Below are positions 38,106-47,832 of a stretch of DNA of 64,000 bases, piece by piece; the stretch's first letter is position 1, and every line of letters starts with the position of its first letter. A model generated the notes under the pieces. That model did not search any database and was not told the DNA's origin. It worked only from the letters and a program-made list of their open reading frames with translations. A program made the position numbers and the translations under genes. Source of the stretch: Cupriavidus necator A5-1 (lineage in GTDB: Bacteria; Pseudomonadota; Gammaproteobacteria; Burkholderiales; Burkholderiaceae); contig NZ_JQLI01000008.1 in NCBI RefSeq assembly GCF_000744095.1, positions 1,178,001-1,242,000 on the forward strand, read 5' to 3'.

Positions 38106-38855
38106 ATGAAAGTACTCGTCGCAGTCAAGCGGGTGGTGGATTTCAACGTCAAGGTCCGCGTCAAGGCGGACGGCTCGGGCGTCGATCTGGCCAACGTCAA
38201 GATGAGCATGAACCCCTTCGACGAAATCGCCGTCGAAGAGGCCGTGCGCCTGAAGGAAGCCGGCGTTGTCACCGAAGTCGTCGCCGTCTCGTGCGGTGTC
38301 ACGCAGTGCCAGGAAACCCTGCGCACCGCGATGGCCATCGGTGCCGACCGCGGCATCCTGGTGGAATCGAATGAAGACCTGCAACCGCTGGCCGTGGCCA
38401 AGCTGCTGAAGGCGCTGATCGACAAGGAACAGCCGCAACTGGTGATCCTGGGCAAGCAGGCCATCGACGACGACTCCAACCAGACCGGCCAGATGGTGGC
38501 CGCGCTGGCTGGCCTGCCGCAAGCCACGTTCGCCTCCAAGGTGGTGGTTGCCGATGGCAAGGCCTCGGTGACCCGTGAAGTGGATGGCGGCCTGGAAACG
38601 CTGTCGATCAAGCTGCCGGCCGTGGTGACTACCGACCTGCGCCTGAACGAGCCGCGCTACGTCACGCTGCCGAACATCATGAAGGCGAAGAAGAAGCCGC
38701 TGGATATCGTCAAGCCGGAAGATCTCGGCGTGGACGTGAAGCCGCGCCTGTCGACCCTGAAGGTCGTGGAGCCGCCCAAGCGCAGCGCGGGTGTGATGGT
38801 GCCGGACGTCGCGACGCTGGTGCAGAAGCTGAAGAACGAAGCCAAGGTTATCTGA
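38106..38855 (+). CDS. etfB: Electron transfer flavoprotein subunit beta
   Basis: 249 residues. With EtfA it carries electrons from acyl-CoA dehydrogenases to ETF:ubiquinone oxidoreductase. The N-terminus [20 protein letters not shown], the AMP-binding region and the signature [26 protein letters not shown] (in part) are clear. The ribosome site GGAGTGAG precedes the ATG. etfA follows after 20 bp, and an acyl-CoA dehydrogenase lies beyond the etf terminator. Confidence 0.97.
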   Translation: MKVLVAVKRVVDFNVKVRVKADGSGVDLANVKMSMNPFDEIAVEEAVRLKEAGVVTEVVAVSCGVTQCQETLRTAMAIGADRGILVESNEDLQPLAVAKLLKALIDKEQPQLVILGKQAIDDDSNQTGQMVAALAGLPQATFASKVVVADGKASVTREVDGGLETLSIKLPAVVTTDLRLNEPRYVTLPNIMKAKKKPLDIVKPEDLGVDVKPRLSTLKVVEPPKRSAGVMVPDVATLVQKLKNEAKVI

Positions 38856-38875
38856 GCGCTGGGGAGATAGAAAAC

Positions 38876-39811
38876 ATGACTGCACTCGTCATTGCTGAAC
38901 ACGACAATCAATCCATCAAGGCCTCCACGCTGCATACCGTGACGGCTGCTGCCCAGTGCGGCGGCGACGTCCACGTGCTGGTGGCGGGCTCTAACGCCAA
39001 GGCCGCGGCCGACGCTGCCGCGAAGATCGCCGGCGTGAGCAAGGTCCTGCTGGCCGACGCTGCCTACTTCGACCACGGTTTGGCCGAGAACGTCGCAGAG
39101 CAGGCTCTGGCCATCGCCAGCGACTACAGCCACATCCTGGCTCCCGCCACCCCGTACGGCAAGAACATCCTGCCGCGCGTGGCCGCCAAGCTGGACGTGG
39201 CCCAGATCTCGGAAATCTCCAAGGTCGACGCCCCGGACACCTTTGAGCGCCCGATCTACGCCGGCAACGCCATCGCCACCGTGAAGTCGGAAGACAAGAT
39301 CAAGGTCATCAGCGTGCGCGGTACGGCCTTCGACTCCGCTGCTGCCGAAGGCGGCTCGGCTGCCGTCGAGAGCCTGCCGGCCGTGGCCGACCTGGGCATC
39401 TCGCAGTTCGTCTCCAGCGAAGTGGCCAAGAGCGACCGTCCGGAACTGACCGCCGCCAAGATCATCGTCTCGGGCGGCCGTGGCGTGGGTTCGGGCGAGA
39501 ACTACACCAAGGTGCTGACGCCGCTGGCTGACAAGCTGGGCGCCGCGCTGGGTGCCTCGCGCGCCGCCGTGGACGCCGGCTTCGTGCCCAACGACTACCA
39601 GGTCGGCCAGACCGGCAAGATCGTCGCGCCGCAGCTGTATATCGCCGTCGGTATCTCCGGCGCGATCCAGCATCTGGCCGGCATGAAGGACTCCAAGGTG
39701 ATCGTCGCGATCAACAAGGATGCCGAAGCCCCGATCTTCTCCGTGGCCGACTACGGCCTGGTGGGCGATCTGAACACCGTGGTGCCGGAACTGGTTGCCG
39801 CACTGGGCTGA
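38876..39811 (+). CDS. etfA: Electron transfer flavoprotein subunit alpha
   Basis: 311 residues, FAD-binding partner of EtfB. The C-terminal FAD domain has [36 protein letters not shown] and the final [23 protein letters not shown] (in part). The N-terminus is the usual [16 protein letters not shown]. The gene ends at a rho-independent terminator, so etfBA is probably its own transcript. Confidence 0.97.
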   Translation: MTALVIAEHDNQSIKASTLHTVTAAAQCGGDVHVLVAGSNAKAAADAAAKIAGVSKVLLADAAYFDHGLAENVAEQALAIASDYSHILAPATPYGKNILPRVAAKLDVAQISEISKVDAPDTFERPIYAGNAIATVKSEDKIKVISVRGTAFDSAAAEGGSAAVESLPAVADLGISQFVSSEVAKSDRPELTAAKIIVSGGRGVGSGENYTKVLTPLADKLGAALGASRAAVDAGFVPNDYQVGQTGKIVAPQLYIAVGISGAIQHLAGMKDSKVIVAINKDAEAPIFSVADYGLVGDLNTVVPELVAALG

Positions 39812-39863
39812 TGCTGCTGCGCCGGCCACCGCCTCGCGCGGCGGCCGGCAAGGATGCATATAG

Positions 39864-39911
39864 AGCCGTTCCGGGCGGGGTTACACAACCCCCCCGCGAA
39901 CGGCTTTTTTA
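39864..39911 (+). terminator. Rho-independent terminator after etfBA
   Basis: AGCCGTT (39864-39870) pairs with AACGGCT (39899-39905), with GC-rich pairing inside and six T after. It lies only about 20 bp before the acyl-CoA dehydrogenase gene. Confidence 0.85.
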
Positions 39912-39930
39912 TACACATTGGGAGACATCG

Positions 39931-41715
39931 ATGACCTACCGTGCTCCGCTCAAGGACATGCTGTTCGTCATGAACGAGCTGGCTGGCCTTGAAGCCGTCA
40001 GCCAACTGCCCGGCTTCGAGGAAGCCACGCCGGAAACGGCCGAGGCCGTGCTCGAGGAAGCCGCCAAGTTCAACGAGCAGGTCGTCGCGCCGCTCAACCG
40101 TGCCGGCGACCTGGACCCGAGCAGCTGGAAGGACGGCGTCGTCACCACCACGCCCGGCTTCAAGGACGCCTTCCGCCAGTTCGGCGAAGGCGGCTGGCAA
40201 GGCGTGCTGCACCCGCAGGAGTTCGGCGGCCAGGGCCTGCCCAAGCTGATCGCGACCGCCTGCAACGAGATGCTGAACACCGCGAACCTGTCGTTCGCGC
40301 TGTGCCCGCTGCTGACCGACGGCGCCATCGAGGCGCTGCTGACGGCAGGCACGGATGAGCAGAAGGCCACCTTCCTGCCCAAGCTGATCTCGGGCGAGTG
40401 GACCGGCACCATGAACCTGACCGAGCCGCAGGCCGGCTCGGACCTGGCCGCGGTGCGCACCCGCGCCGAGCCGCAGGGTGACGGCACGTTCAAGCTGTTC
40501 GGCACCAAGATCTTCATCACCTACGGCGAGCACGACATGGCGAAGAACATCGTCCATCTCGTGCTGGCGCGCACGCCCAGCGCGCCCGAGGGCGTCAAGG
40601 GCATTTCCCTGTTCATCGTGCCGAAGTTCCTGGTCAATGCCGACGGCACCCCGGGCGAGCGCAATGATGTGTACTGCGTGTCGATCGAGCACAAGCTGGG
40701 CATCAAGGCCAGCCCGACCGCGGTGCTGCAGTTCGGCGACCACGGCGGCGCCATCGGCACGCTGGTGGGCGAAGAGAACCGCGGCCTGGAGTACATGTTC
40801 ATCATGATGAACTCGGCGCGCTTCTCGGTCGGCATGCAGGGTGTGGCGGTGTCCGAGCGCGCCTACCAGCAGGCCGTGGCGTATGCGCGCGAACGCGTGC
40901 AGAGCCGCCCGGTCGACGGTTCGGCGCGCGAGGCAGTGACCATCATCCACCACCCCGACGTCAAGCGCATGCTGATGACGATGCGCGCGCTGACTGAAGG
41001 CGCGCGCGCCGTGGCCTACGTGGCTGCCGCCGCCAGCGACGCGGCGCACCAGCATCCGGACGAAGCCGCGCGCCAGCAGAACCAGGCGTTCTATGAGTTC
41101 CTGGTGCCGGTGATCAAGGGCTGGAGCACCGAGCTGTCGATCGACGTCACCAGCCTGGGCGTGCAGGTGCACGGCGGCATGGGCTTCATCGAGGAAACCG
41201 GCGCGGCGCAGCATTACCGCGATGCTCGCATCCTGCCGATCTACGAAGGCACCACCGCGATCCAGGCCAACGACCTGGTCGGCCGCAAGACCGTGCGCGA
41301 CGGCGGCGCCGTGGCGCGCGCGATCTGCGCGCAGATCGCCGAGACCGAGGCCGCGCTGGGCCAGCACAGCTGTGCGGGGTTCACCGCGGTGCAGGCGCAG
41401 CTGGCCAAGGGCCGCGCGGCGCTGGAAGAGGTAGTGGCGTTTGTCGCGGCCAATGCCAAGTCGGACCCGAACGCCGTCTTTGCCGGCAGCGTGCCTTACC
41501 TGAAGCTGTGCGGCATCGTGTTCTCGGGCTGGCAGCTGGGCCGTGCCATGCTGGCGGCCGATGCGAAGCGTGCCGAGGATCCGGGCTTTTATGACGCCAA
41601 GATCGCCACTGCGCATTTCTTCGCCGAGCACATCCTGTCGCAGGCGTCGGCTTTACGCGATGCCATCGTCAGCGGTGCGGCACCGGTGAATGCGCTGACG
41701 GCCGAGCAGTTCTGA
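39931..41715 (+). CDS. Acyl-CoA dehydrogenase, long bacterial form with C-terminal extension
   Basis: 594 residues, longer than the ~380 of classical enzymes. It belongs to the group containing DmdC (methylthiopropionyl-CoA dehydrogenase) and AcdA-type proteins. The N-terminal helical domain is followed by the FAD-binding core MNLTEPQAGSDLAAVRT. The catalytic base is probably E439 in LPIYEGTTAIQANDL, with HGGMGFIEETGAAQ nearby. The last ~130 residues are the extra domain of this subgroup. Electrons should go to the adjacent EtfBA. The substrate is unknown. RBS GGGAG is clear. Confidence 0.94.
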   Translation: MTYRAPLKDMLFVMNELAGLEAVSQLPGFEEATPETAEAVLEEAAKFNEQVVAPLNRAGDLDPSSWKDGVVTTTPGFKDAFRQFGEGGWQGVLHPQEFGGQGLPKLIATACNEMLNTANLSFALCPLLTDGAIEALLTAGTDEQKATFLPKLISGEWTGTMNLTEPQAGSDLAAVRTRAEPQGDGTFKLFGTKIFITYGEHDMAKNIVHLVLARTPSAPEGVKGISLFIVPKFLVNADGTPGERNDVYCVSIEHKLGIKASPTAVLQFGDHGGAIGTLVGEENRGLEYMFIMMNSARFSVGMQGVAVSERAYQQAVAYARERVQSRPVDGSAREAVTIIHHPDVKRMLMTMRALTEGARAVAYVAAAASDAAHQHPDEAARQQNQAFYEFLVPVIKGWSTELSIDVTSLGVQVHGGMGFIEETGAAQHYRDARILPIYEGTTAIQANDLVGRKTVRDGGAVARAICAQIAETEAALGQHSCAGFTAVQAQLAKGRAALEEVVAFVAANAKSDPNAVFAGSVPYLKLCGIVFSGWQLGRAMLAADAKRAEDPGFYDAKIATAHFFAEHILSQASALRDAIVSGAAPVNALTAEQF

Positions 41716-41740
41716 GCGGCCTGACAGTCGCCGGAAAGAA

Positions 41741-41771
41741 GAAGGGCGGCCCCGCGGGGTCGCCCTTTTTA
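41741..41771. terminator. Terminator between the acyl-CoA dehydrogenase gene and dadA
   Basis: AAGGGCGGCCCC and GGGGTCGCCCTT form a long stem with a GC loop (one G-T pair). T-run on the plus strand; convergent genes probably share it. Confidence 0.85.
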
Positions 41772-41792
41772 CTTATCGAGACAGCGCCTGCT

Positions 41793-43097
41793 TCAGGCAG
41801 TGGCCGGCCGGGGCGCCAGGTGATGGCGCGTCGGCTTCAGGTAGCGGCCCACCGACAGGTCATCGGCGCGGATCGCCGGCGACGTACCCGAGACCAGGTC
41901 CGACAGCAGCTTGCCCGAGCCGCAGGCCATGGTCCAGCCGAGCGTGCCGTGGCCGGTGTTCAGCCACAAGCCGCGCACCTGGGTCGGGCCGACGATCGGC
42001 GTGCCGTCCGGCGTCATCGGCCGCAGGCCAGTCCAGAAGGTGGCCTGGCTGACATCGCCGGCGCCCGGGAACAGGTCGGTGACCACGTGCTCGAGCGTGC
42101 GGCGCTTGGCCGGATCCAGGCTGCGGTCGTAGCCGACGATCTGCGCCATGCCGCCCACGCGGATGCGGTCGTCGAAGCGGGTGATGGCAACCTTGTAGGT
42201 TTCGTCCAGCACCGTGGACACCGGGCTGCGTGACGGATCGGTCAGCGGCACCGTGATCGAGAAGCCCTTGAGCGGGTACACCGGCAGGTTGGACATGCCA
42301 CGCAGGAACGGCTTGACCAGTTGCGTCGTCCAGCTGCCCAGCGCCACCACTACCAGGTCGGCGTCCATCGGCTCGCCATCGACCATGGCGCCGGTGACGG
42401 CATCGCCCTGGGTCATCAGGCTGTCGATCGAGCGGTTGTACAGGAATTTCACGCCAAGCAGCTCGGCCATGCTCGCCAGCCGTTTGGTAAAGAGCGCGCA
42501 GTCGCCGGTTTCATCGTTGGGAAGGCGCAGGCCGCCGGCCAGCTTGTGGCGGACGGCGGCCAGCGCCGGTTCGCTCGCGGCGAGTTCGTCGCGCGAAAGC
42601 AACTGGTAGGGCACGCCGGCTTCTTCCAGCACGGCGATGTCCTTGGTCGCGCCCTGCAACTGCTCGTCGGTGCGGAACACCTGCAGCGTGCCTTGCTGGC
42701 GGCCTTCATAAGCGATGCCCGTCTCGGCGCGCAGCGCGCGGATGCAGTCGCGGCTGTATTCGGCCAGCCGCACCATGCGCTCCTTGTTGACGGCGTAGCG
42801 TTCGGCGCTGCAGTTCAGCAGCATCTGCCACATCCATTGCAGCTGGAACAGGGTGCCGTCCGGACGGATGCTGAGCGGGGCATGTTCCTGGAACATCCAC
42901 TTGATCGCCTTCAGCGGCACGCCCGGCGCCGCCCACGGCGACGCATAGCCGGGCGAGATCTGCCCCGCGTTGGCAAAACTGGTGCCAAGCGCGGGACCCG
43001 CCTCGCGATCGACGACGGTCACTTCGTGACCGGCCTTGGCCAGGTACCACGCACTGGTGACGCCAATAACGCCACTGCCAAGTACGAGAACGCGCAT
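41793..43097 (-). CDS. dadA: D-amino acid dehydrogenase, small subunit (DadA type)
   Basis: 434 residues, FAD-dependent oxidase/dehydrogenase acting on D-alanine and other D-amino acids at the membrane. The N-terminal dinucleotide motif LGSGVIG is at 6-12, with [10 protein letters not shown] next and the block [19 protein letters not shown] typical of DadA. The C-terminal GTGH-type motif reads [25 protein letters not shown] 43095-43097 has GGAG upstream. The Lrp-family gene is divergent from it, as commonly seen for dadA control by Lrp/DadR. Confidence 0.95.
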   Translation of the reverse strand: MRVLVLGSGVIGVTSAWYLAKAGHEVTVVDREAGPALGTSFANAGQISPGYASPWAAPGVPLKAIKWMFQEHAPLSIRPDGTLFQLQWMWQMLLNCSAERYAVNKERMVRLAEYSRDCIRALRAETGIAYEGRQQGTLQVFRTDEQLQGATKDIAVLEEAGVPYQLLSRDELAASEPALAAVRHKLAGGLRLPNDETGDCALFTKRLASMAELLGVKFLYNRSIDSLMTQGDAVTGAMVDGEPMDADLVVVALGSWTTQLVKPFLRGMSNLPVYPLKGFSITVPLTDPSRSPVSTVLDETYKVAITRFDDRIRVGGMAQIVGYDRSLDPAKRRTLEHVVTDLFPGAGDVSQATFWTGLRPMTPDGTPIVGPTQVRGLWLNTGHGTLGWTMACGSGKLLSDLVSGTSPAIRADDLSVGRYLKPTRHHLAPRPATA

Positions 43098-43205
43098 GTC
43101 CGGGGGCTCCAACTGCGATGACAAGTTGATGAAGGATTTATCTCTATACTATTGAATCCAATCCAGTCATAGTTATCGAATTTCTCAGGAAAACAGGAAA
43201 AACTC

Positions 43206-43709
43206 ATGAGAACGAGTCGCCAGCCCGTGCGCACCCTCGACCGGCTCGACCGCAGGATCCTGACGGCGCTGCAGAGTGACGGCAGGATGTCGATGAAGGA
43301 CCTGGCTGAGGCGGTCGGCCTGACCATCACGCCCTGCATCGAACGCGTCAAGCGCCTGGAGCGTGATGGTGTCATCATGGGCTACTACGCCCGGCTGAAC
43401 CCGGCGCTGCTGGGCAGCGCGCTGCTGGTGTTCGTGGAGATCTCGCTCGGCAACAAGTCGGGCAATATGTTCGAGCAGTTCCGGCGCGAGGTACTGCGCA
43501 TCCCGGAAGTGCTGGAATGTCACCTGGTATCGGGCGATTTCGACTACCTGATCAAGGCGCGTATCCGCGAGATCGGCGAGTACCGGAGGCTGCTGGGTGA
43601 CATCCTGCTGCAGCTGCCTGGCGCGGCGCAGTCGAAGAGCTATGTGGTGATGGAAGAAATCAAGGAGACGCTGGCCATCTCGGTCGAAGAGAAAAGCCAG
43701 CCGGGTTGA
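43206..43709 (+). CDS. Lrp/AsnC family transcriptional regulator
   Basis: 167 residues. The N-terminal winged helix (RLDRRILTALQSDGRMSMKDLAEAVGLTITPCIERVKRLERDG, in part) is followed by an AsnC/RAM effector domain with FVEISLGNKSG and the GDFDYLIKARI turn. It shares a 108-bp intergenic region with dadA and may regulate it, as DadR does in Pseudomonas. The cytosine-rich ITPCIERVKRLE helix matches Lrp of E. coli. The stop overlaps the start region of the radical SAM gene. Confidence 0.93.
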   Translation: MRTSRQPVRTLDRLDRRILTALQSDGRMSMKDLAEAVGLTITPCIERVKRLERDGVIMGYYARLNPALLGSALLVFVEISLGNKSGNMFEQFRREVLRIPEVLECHLVSGDFDYLIKARIREIGEYRRLLGDILLQLPGAAQSKSYVVMEEIKETLAISVEEKSQPG

Positions 43710-43720
43710 CGAAGTACACG

Positions 43721-44968
43721 ATGGGGCGCCCCGCACACGAACCGAAGGACAATGAACGCCGCCATGCGCGGCACGATGCCGACGCCGAACCGGAATGGCC
43801 ACAGGCAGGCACGCGGCCGCCCGTTGCGCGCAAGGGACGCGGCGCTGTCAGCAACCTGCAGGGGCGTTTCGAGCGCGACCAGCGTGAGGCGTTCGACGAT
43901 GGCTGGGGCAGTGGGCCTGATGATGAACCCGTGGTGGCCGACGAGACGAACGGACCAGCGGAACCTGACGCTGCCTTGCCTGTGCCGGAGGCGCCACTGC
44001 TGCCGCTGCGCACCACGGTACGCATCGAGCGCGCCCGCTCGATCCTGACGCGCAACCCCTCGCCCGACATCCCGTTCGATGTCTCGCTCAATCCCTACCG
44101 CGGCTGCGAGCATGGCTGCATTTACTGCTTCGCGCGGCCGACGCACGCTTACCTCGACCTGTCGCCAGGCCTGGACTTCGAAACGAAGCTGTTTGCCAAG
44201 GCCAACGCCGCCGAGCGCTTGCGCGAGGCGCTGGCGCGCCCCTCGTACCGCTGCGAAACCATCGCGCTGGGCGTCAACACCGACGCCTACCAGCCGATCG
44301 AGCGCGAGCAGCGCATCACGCGCGGCATCCTGGAAGTCCTGAGCGAGCACGACCATCCGGTCGCGCTGATCACCAAGTCGTCACTGATCGAGCGCGATAT
44401 CGACCTGCTGGCGCCGATGGCGGCAAAGAAGCTGGCGGTGGCCGCGGTCACCATTACCACGCTGGACGCCGGCATCGCGCGCACGCTGGAGCCGCGCGCG
44501 GCCACCCCGTCGCGCCGGCTGCGCACCATCCGCACGCTGACCGACGCGGGCATCCCGGTGGGCGTGAGCATTGCCCCGGTGATTCCTTTCATCACCGAGC
44601 CCGATCTTGAGCGTGTACTGGAAGCGGCGCGCGAGGCGGGCGCCGTCTATGCGAACTACATCGTGCTGCGGCTGCCATGGGAAGTGCGGCCGCTGTTCGA
44701 GGAATGGCTGCAGGCCCATTTCCCCGACCGCGCCGAGCGGGTCATGAACCGCGTGCGCGAAATGCGCGAAGGCAAAGCCTACGATGCCAGCTTTGCCACG
44801 CGCATGCGGGGGACGGGCGTGTGGGCGGACTTGCTGCGTCAGCGCTTCTACAAGGCCGCCGAACGGCTCGGCTTCCGCTACAACCGGTTCGAACTGGATA
44901 CTTCTCGTTTTCGCCCCCCAGCCAGGGGTCCCCGCGGCAAGGACGATCCGCAAGGTTCGCTTTTCTGA
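43721..44968 (+). CDS. PA0069-type radical SAM protein
   Basis: 415 residues. The CxxxCxxC iron-sulfur motif CEHGCIYC places cysteines at 129, 133 and 136. The preceding segment VSLNPYRGCEHG and the following ARPTHAYLDL fit the PA0069 family. The first 95 residues are charged, low-complexity and probably disordered. The C-terminus ends in basic residues. The reaction is unknown; no partner gene gives it away. ATG 43721 is chosen; a TTG at 43706 is also in frame. Confidence 0.88.
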   Translation: MGRPAHEPKDNERRHARHDADAEPEWPQAGTRPPVARKGRGAVSNLQGRFERDQREAFDDGWGSGPDDEPVVADETNGPAEPDAALPVPEAPLLPLRTTVRIERARSILTRNPSPDIPFDVSLNPYRGCEHGCIYCFARPTHAYLDLSPGLDFETKLFAKANAAERLREALARPSYRCETIALGVNTDAYQPIEREQRITRGILEVLSEHDHPVALITKSSLIERDIDLLAPMAAKKLAVAAVTITTLDAGIARTLEPRAATPSRRLRTIRTLTDAGIPVGVSIAPVIPFITEPDLERVLEAAREAGAVYANYIVLRLPWEVRPLFEEWLQAHFPDRAERVMNRVREMREGKAYDASFATRMRGTGVWADLLRQRFYKAAERLGFRYNRFELDTSRFRPPARGPRGKDDPQGSLF

Positions 44969-45117
44969 GCCCTCAGAGCCGCTTCGGTTGCCTGCTGGTC
45001 GCTGATCATGCTGCTAGCGAGGTCCAGCGCGGCCTTGGCGCTCGATGGCGACAGTCCTGAGGACAGCGCCAGCCGGACGGCGATCGCCGCCAGGCGTCCT
45101 TCCTCATAGGTCGGCAT
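44878..45117 (-). CDS. Small hypothetical protein, overlapping the radical SAM gene antisense
   Basis: 79 residues. AAAGGAG lies 11 bp before the ATG at 45115-45117. The first ~50 residues are Ala/Leu/Ser-rich and helical, with high GC at third codon positions as in the neighbouring genes. The last 91 bp overlap the end of the radical SAM gene on the other strand, where the sequence becomes Arg/Gly-rich and less protein-like. No family is recognised. It could be spurious. Confidence 0.4.
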   Translation of the reverse strand: MPTYEEGRLAAIAVRLALSSGLSPSSAKAALDLASSMISDQQATEAALRAQKSEPCGSSLPRGPLAGGRKREVSSSNRL

Positions 45118-45273
45118 GTCGGTCTGTGCTCCTTTGCGCCGCCGAAGCCATGCTTCGCCGGGGCGTGGTGCCGCCGGGAATGGGCGGTCTTTCCAGTATG
45201 GGCGATCTGCGCCAAAGCGGAACTATCGATTGCGCCCGCCTTGATCGCGCTCAAATGTGCTTTGCGCAAGGCG

Positions 45274-46185
45274 TCAGGCCGTGTCCAATCGGTCCCAGTA
45301 GGGCGGATTGCCGAAGCGCGCGGCAAAGAAATCGACAAAGGCGTGCGTCTTGGCTGGCACCAGGTGGCGGCTCGGAAACACCGCCCAGATCGACACGGCC
45401 GGCAGCACCGGGTATTCGTCCAGCACCGTCACCAGTTCGCCACTGCGCAACAGCGGTCCCACGTCCCAGGTCGACTTGAGCGCGATGCCGACACCAGCCA
45501 CCAGCGCATCGCGAATCACTTCGCCGTTGTCCACGCGCAGGTTGCCGCGCACGTTCACCACGGTTTCGCCCAGCGGCGTGTCGAAGCGCCATGCCGACTG
45601 GTCGGCCAGTACCAGGCAGTTGTGCTGGCACAGGTCGTCGGGATGGCGCGGCACGCCGTGGCGTTGCAGGTAGCCGGGCGCGGCGCAGATCACGCGCCGG
45701 CTGGGCGTCAGCGGACGCGCCACCAGCGTGGAATCGGGCAGCACGCCCATGCGCAGCGCCACGTCGATACTGGCATCGACCAACCCGATCACCTGGTCGG
45801 TCAGGCGCAGGTCGAGCGTGATGTCGGGATAGGAGGCCAGGAAATCGGGCAGGGCGGGCGACACATGCTGGCGCCCGAACGAAGCCGGTGCAGTCACGCG
45901 CAGTTGCCCGCGCGGGTGCTCGGCGCTGGTGCCGACCGATTGCCCGGCCAGTTCCGCCGTGGCCAGCAGCTGTTCAGCATGCGGCAGGAAGCGATCGCCG
46001 TCCGCAGTCAGCGCCAGCCGCCGCGTGGTGCGATGCAGCAGCCGACTGCCCAGCGACTGTTCGAGCCGGGCCAGCCGGGCACTGGCGGTCGAGGTGGACA
46101 GGCCGAGGTCGCGCGCCGCCGCCGACAGGTTGCCCAGCGCCGCGGCGCGGGCGAAGACGGCGACGTCGAGCAGGTCGAAGTACAT
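45274..46185 (-). CDS. LysR family transcriptional regulator
   Basis: 303 residues. N-terminal winged helix-turn-helix (about 5-60, with AAARDLGLSTSTASARLARLEQSLGSRLLHRTTRR, in part). A substrate-binding domain follows (about 90-300), including HPRGQLRVTAPASFGRQHV and the LRMGVLPDSTLVARPL region. This is the CrgA-like subgroup by its opening and RGxLRV pattern. The target is not known; TM2 protein upstream on the same strand is only 25 bp away, so co-transcription is possible. No clear ribosome site is seen. Confidence 0.93.
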   Translation of the reverse strand: MYFDLLDVAVFARAAALGNLSAAARDLGLSTSTASARLARLEQSLGSRLLHRTTRRLALTADGDRFLPHAEQLLATAELAGQSVGTSAEHPRGQLRVTAPASFGRQHVSPALPDFLASYPDITLDLRLTDQVIGLVDASIDVALRMGVLPDSTLVARPLTPSRRVICAAPGYLQRHGVPRHPDDLCQHNCLVLADQSAWRFDTPLGETVVNVRGNLRVDNGEVIRDALVAGVGIALKSTWDVGPLLRSGELVTVLDEYPVLPAVSIWAVFPSRHLVPAKTHAFVDFFAARFGNPPYWDRLDTA

Positions 46186-46210
46186 GGCGCGCGCTTCGCC
46201 GCCGCCGTTG

Positions 46211-46702
46211 CTACTGCGAAAGGGCTCGCGCGGCCTCGACCTGCGATTCGAAGAAGGTCTGGAAGCTGATCGCCAACCCGGCCATCAGCAGGCCGGTGCC
46301 GATCAGCAGCGACAGGATCACCAGGATCACCACCGGCCAGCCGGAGCGCGTGGGTTTGCCATGGGGGTTAAAGCGCGCGTCCCATTTGTCGTCGGGGCGC
46401 AGCCCATAGACGATGGCGGCCAGGAACGCACCGATCACGGACGCGCCGCCGGCGACGGCGAAGGTCCAGTTCAGCGCAGGGGATCCTGCATCGGCCGCCA
46501 TCGAGGCGACGCCGATGACGCCCGCCAGCAGCGCCAGCAGGTGAGCCCAGCCGTACAGGTCGCGCAGCCCGCCCAGATAAAAGCGATGCGCGCCGAGGCT
46601 GCCGAACAGGAACGCCAGCGCCACGGTCAGCAGCTTCGATTTGCCGCGGGTGGGCGGCGAAGCGAGCGTTGAGGCGTGGCGGGCGGGCGTGGCTGCTGGC
46701 AT
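46211..46702 (-). CDS. TM2 domain membrane protein
   Basis: 163 residues. The TM2 core KSKLLTVALAFLFGSLGAHRFYLGGLRDLYGWAHLL (in part) carries the FLGxxGAHRFYLG hallmark, followed by a second helix, a third around GASVIGAFLAAIVYGL, and a C-terminal helix (WPVVILVILSLLIGTGLLMAGL). The start ATG 46700-46702 is favoured; upstream sequence is not protein-like. Function of TM2 proteins in bacteria is unclear. Confidence 0.82.
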   Translation of the reverse strand: MPAATPARHASTLASPPTRGKSKLLTVALAFLFGSLGAHRFYLGGLRDLYGWAHLLALLAGVIGVASMAADAGSPALNWTFAVAGGASVIGAFLAAIVYGLRPDDKWDARFNPHGKPTRSGWPVVILVILSLLIGTGLLMAGLAISFQTFFESQVEAARALSQ

Positions 46703-46838
46703 GGTCGGATATCGGACGGTTGCAGGCCGGCAGTGCGCCGGTACAGGAACGGCGGCACACGGGTACCGGCCGGCACACATTGTACGCCGGCAGTCAGCGC
46801 AAGGAGGGGAGGTGCGTCAGAAGACGCGCAGGGCGGCG

Positions 46839-46994
46839 CTAATGCCAGCCGTCAAGCAGGATCTTGATGAAGGGGGCCGCATGCTCGCTGATATGGGTCT
46901 CCCCGTAGAGGACCAGGGTCAGGATGCCCATGAACAGGATTGACAGCGATAACTGGCCAGCGTGTTCGGCCAGGTCGCTAAACAGGGGTGACAT
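46839..46994 (-). CDS. 51-residue membrane protein
   Basis: One membrane helix (LSLSILFMGILTLVLYG) with a short N-terminus and the tail ETHISEHAAPFIKILLDGWH. GAGG 7-8 bp before ATG 46992-46994 supports translation. No family recognised. Its size and layout resemble small regulatory or stress membrane proteins, but nothing beyond that can be said. Confidence 0.6.
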   Translation of the reverse strand: MSPLFSDLAEHAGQLSLSILFMGILTLVLYGETHISEHAAPFIKILLDGWH

Positions 46995-47260
46995 GACAAA
47001 CCTCACAGAATTATTGTCGTTCTGGAGGCTGCGCCCGAGCCGTCTTGATCGGGTCCGACAGGAGGTGTCGGGCAGAGGCAGGTCAGTTCGATTGCCGTCT
47101 GCACTGGACGGCACGCTGTTAGCCCCGGGCAGCGCCGGGCGGCAGCCTGTGCGTGGCACCCGGAAAGCGGGGCATGCACTTATGTAGAGACATGGAAAGT
47201 GGGGGCGGAGTTCCGCCTAATGGGGAAAGTCGCGCGAGGGGGGGCGGCCACCGCAGGCAG
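46995..47260. other. 266-bp intergenic region
   Basis: Lies between minus-strand genes. I see no supported gene, only the likely promoter zone for the 51-residue protein. Confidence 0.4.
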
Positions 47261-47659
47261 CTAGCGGCCACCTTCGCGGCCACGCGCCTGCCAGCCGGGT
47301 CCGACGTTGCTCGGGCGGACGTCGTTGCGGGCTTCGTTGGGCGGATTGGCGCGCTCCGGTGCCCGGCCGCGGTTGTCGTCGCGCGCGCCGGACAGCGCCG
47401 CGCGACGTCCGTTCAGGCGGTCGTCGGCACGGGCGCGTGCCTCCATCCGGTCGATCTGGGCCTGCACGTGTTCACGGCTTTCGGCGCGCACGCTGGCCAC
47501 TTGCCAGCCATCGCCGGATTGCAGGCGCGCGGGGCGCGCCTCGGGGCGGACCTTTTGCCAGAACGCGACCTGGGCATGACTGGTGGCTACCGCGCCGACC
47601 AGGCCCGAGGCCACCAGGATGCCAGCCACCAGGTCGCGCAGGAGAGAGCGGGTGAGCAT
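47261..47659 (-). CDS. Small secreted hypothetical protein
   Basis: 132 residues. Signal peptide with cleavage after SHA (near residue 29), followed by an Arg/Ala/Asp-rich, probably disordered mature region (QIDRMEARARADDRLNGRR, GRAPERANPPNEARND). The N-terminus LVAGILVASGLVGAVATSHA is a convincing signal sequence. No family is recognised. There is no strong ribosome site. Codon use is GC-rich like the neighbours. Confidence 0.6.
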   Translation of the reverse strand: MLTRSLLRDLVAGILVASGLVGAVATSHAQVAFWQKVRPEARPARLQSGDGWQVASVRAESREHVQAQIDRMEARARADDRLNGRRAALSGARDDNRGRAPERANPPNEARNDVRPSNVGPGWQARGREGGR

Positions 47660-47746
47660 GCGGATTCCCAGGTTCCTGTCGCGCTTTGATGCTGTTGGAA
47701 GATGGGTTCATGGTACGCATGGGCCATCAGGCCGCCTATGCCAATC

Positions 47747-47764
47747 CCGTTACCGGTGTAACGG
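47747..47764. promoter_or_regulatory. Perfect 18-bp inverted repeat
   Basis: CCGTTAC-CGGT-GTAACGG, in the gap between the secreted protein and the sugar dehydrogenase gene. It has operator-like symmetry; no regulator is assigned. Confidence 0.4.
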
Positions 47765-47832
47765 ATTGTTTCGGCCCCGCTGGCCCCCGTCAGGCCCCGC
47801 GCCGCGCGGGTTTCCGGGGAGCTCAGGCCGCT

